Shown here: piece after piece, positions 5,013-5,473 of the stretch
How positions within the stretch are numbered: position 1 is the first letter of the stretch
Layout: every line of letters begins with the position of its first letter
DNA from: JAPLDA01 sp043783155
GTDB taxonomy: Bacteria > Bacteroidota > Bacteroidia > AKYH767-A > 2013-40CM-41-45
DNA length: 5,473 nt
Direction: 5' to 3'
Assembly (NCBI GenBank): GCA_043783155.1
Contig: JAYVZS010000051.1
Span: 1 to 5,473 of the forward strand
Made by a program: the position numbers and the translations under genes
The notes under the pieces: model-generated
What the model was told of the DNA's origin: nothing
Database searches by the model: none
The model's input: only the letters and a program-made list of their open reading frames with translations

Positions 5013-5122
5013 TACGGCAACGACATACTCTCCCACCAGTTACGGAAGTACCATCTGCGCTAATGGGCTTAACTGCTCTGTTCGGAATGGGAAGAGGTGG
5101 ACACCATTGCTAAAGTCACCAT
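5013..5122 (-). rRNA. rrf: 5S ribosomal RNA
   Basis: The minus strand contains the conserved 5S core 'CCTCTTCCCATTCCGAACAG' (5095-5076), followed by 'AGTTAAGCCC', 'GATGGTACT' and 'GGTGGGAGAGTA'. The ends can pair as helix I: GGTGAC (5120-5115) with GTTGCC (5021-5016), including wobble pairs. The length of about 110 nt is normal. Exact ends are uncertain by a few bases. It lies about 95 bp downstream of 23S rRNA and just before a strong terminator, the usual end of a bacterial rRNA operon. Confidence 0.93.
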
Positions 5123-5217
5123 AAAAATCTTCGTTACTTAAAATTGTAACGTAATACTTTATGTAAAGACATTTAGAGAAAGAAAACACAATAAATATTT
5201 CGAAAGATCTATCTGAT
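5123..5217 (-). other. 23S-5S rRNA spacer
   Basis: This AT-rich spacer has no tRNA gene. It contains two short perfect hairpins, CGTTAC (5132-5137) with GTAACG (5146-5151), and CTTTA (5157-5161) with TAAAG (5164-5168). They may assist processing of the precursor rRNA, which is inference only. The boundaries depend on the estimated rRNA ends. Confidence 0.6.
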
Positions 5218-5473
5218 AAAAAGTCTACGGGTAATTAGTATTGCTCAGCTCTGACATTGCTGTCTTTACACTTGCAACCTATCAACGTAATAGTCTCTTA
5301 CGACCCTTATAAAGAAGACTCATCTTGAGGCAAGTTTCGTGCTTAGATGCTTTCAGCGCTTATCTTAACCGAACGTAGCTACCCTGCGATGCAGCTGGCG
5401 CCACAACAGGTACACTAGAGGTTCGTCCGACTCGGTCCTCTCGTACTAGAGTCAGGCCCTCTCAATCTTCTAA
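5218..5473 (-). rRNA. rrl: 23S ribosomal RNA, 3' end (partial)
   Basis: The minus strand holds the last roughly 255 nt of 23S rRNA. The sarcin-ricin loop AGTACGAGAGGACC (5447-5434), the target of EF-G and EF-Tu action on the ribosome, is intact. The 3' domain continues to 'GCTGAGCAATACTAATTACC', the usual Bacteroidota-type ending before helix 1. The 5' part lies beyond the window. The 3' end is estimated to within about 5 bases. Confidence 0.94.

Overview
The window looks like chromosomal DNA of a Bacteroidota bacterium, probably from the Chitinophagales/Sphingobacteriales side of the phylum. Four things support this. The elongation factor P has a 'HRTPGNLRAF' loop. There is a FISUMP lipoprotein and a secreted protein with a carboxypeptidase-regulatory-like domain. 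Start codons lack Shine-Dalgarno sequences. Several genes are preceded by a match to the Bacteroidota -7 promoter box TAnnTTTG. The genus call is inference from remembered family sequences.

Layout. Positions 1-137 hold no convincing gene, only a GC-rich palindromic dispersed-type repeat (43-63). The efp gene (698-138, minus) is divergent from a secreted protein of unknown role (840-1580, plus), with a -7 box for each direction in the gap. Next on the plus strand come a PAS-like/LuxR-type transcriptional regulator (about 1725-2528), a FISUMP-domain lipoprotein whose N-terminal signal peptide is encoded but lacks an ordinary start codon (2556-3098), and a tandem-domain universal stress protein (3172-3990).

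Converging on the stress gene, with only 13 bp between stop codons, is a minus-strand toxin-antitoxin-like pair: a small DUF6922-like protein (4866-4576) followed by an AbiEii-type nucleotidyltransferase (4621-4004). Their frames overlap by 46 bp. This pair sits directly downstream of a minus-strand ribosomal RNA operon, of which the window contains the 3' end of 23S rRNA (5473 to about 5218), a spacer of about 95 bp, 5S rRNA (about 5122-5013) and a strong intrinsic terminator (4974-5006).

How the genes work together. efp and the rRNAs are translation housekeeping. The plus-strand genes look like separately promoted accessory or stress functions, not one operon. The DUF6922/nucleotidyltransferase pair is the only clear two-component module. 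The points most worth a second look are the missing start of the FISUMP lipoprotein, the overlapping pair with a possible leaderless promoter beside the rRNA terminator, the Asn-tipped EF-P loop, and a concentric dyad upstream of the LuxR-type gene.
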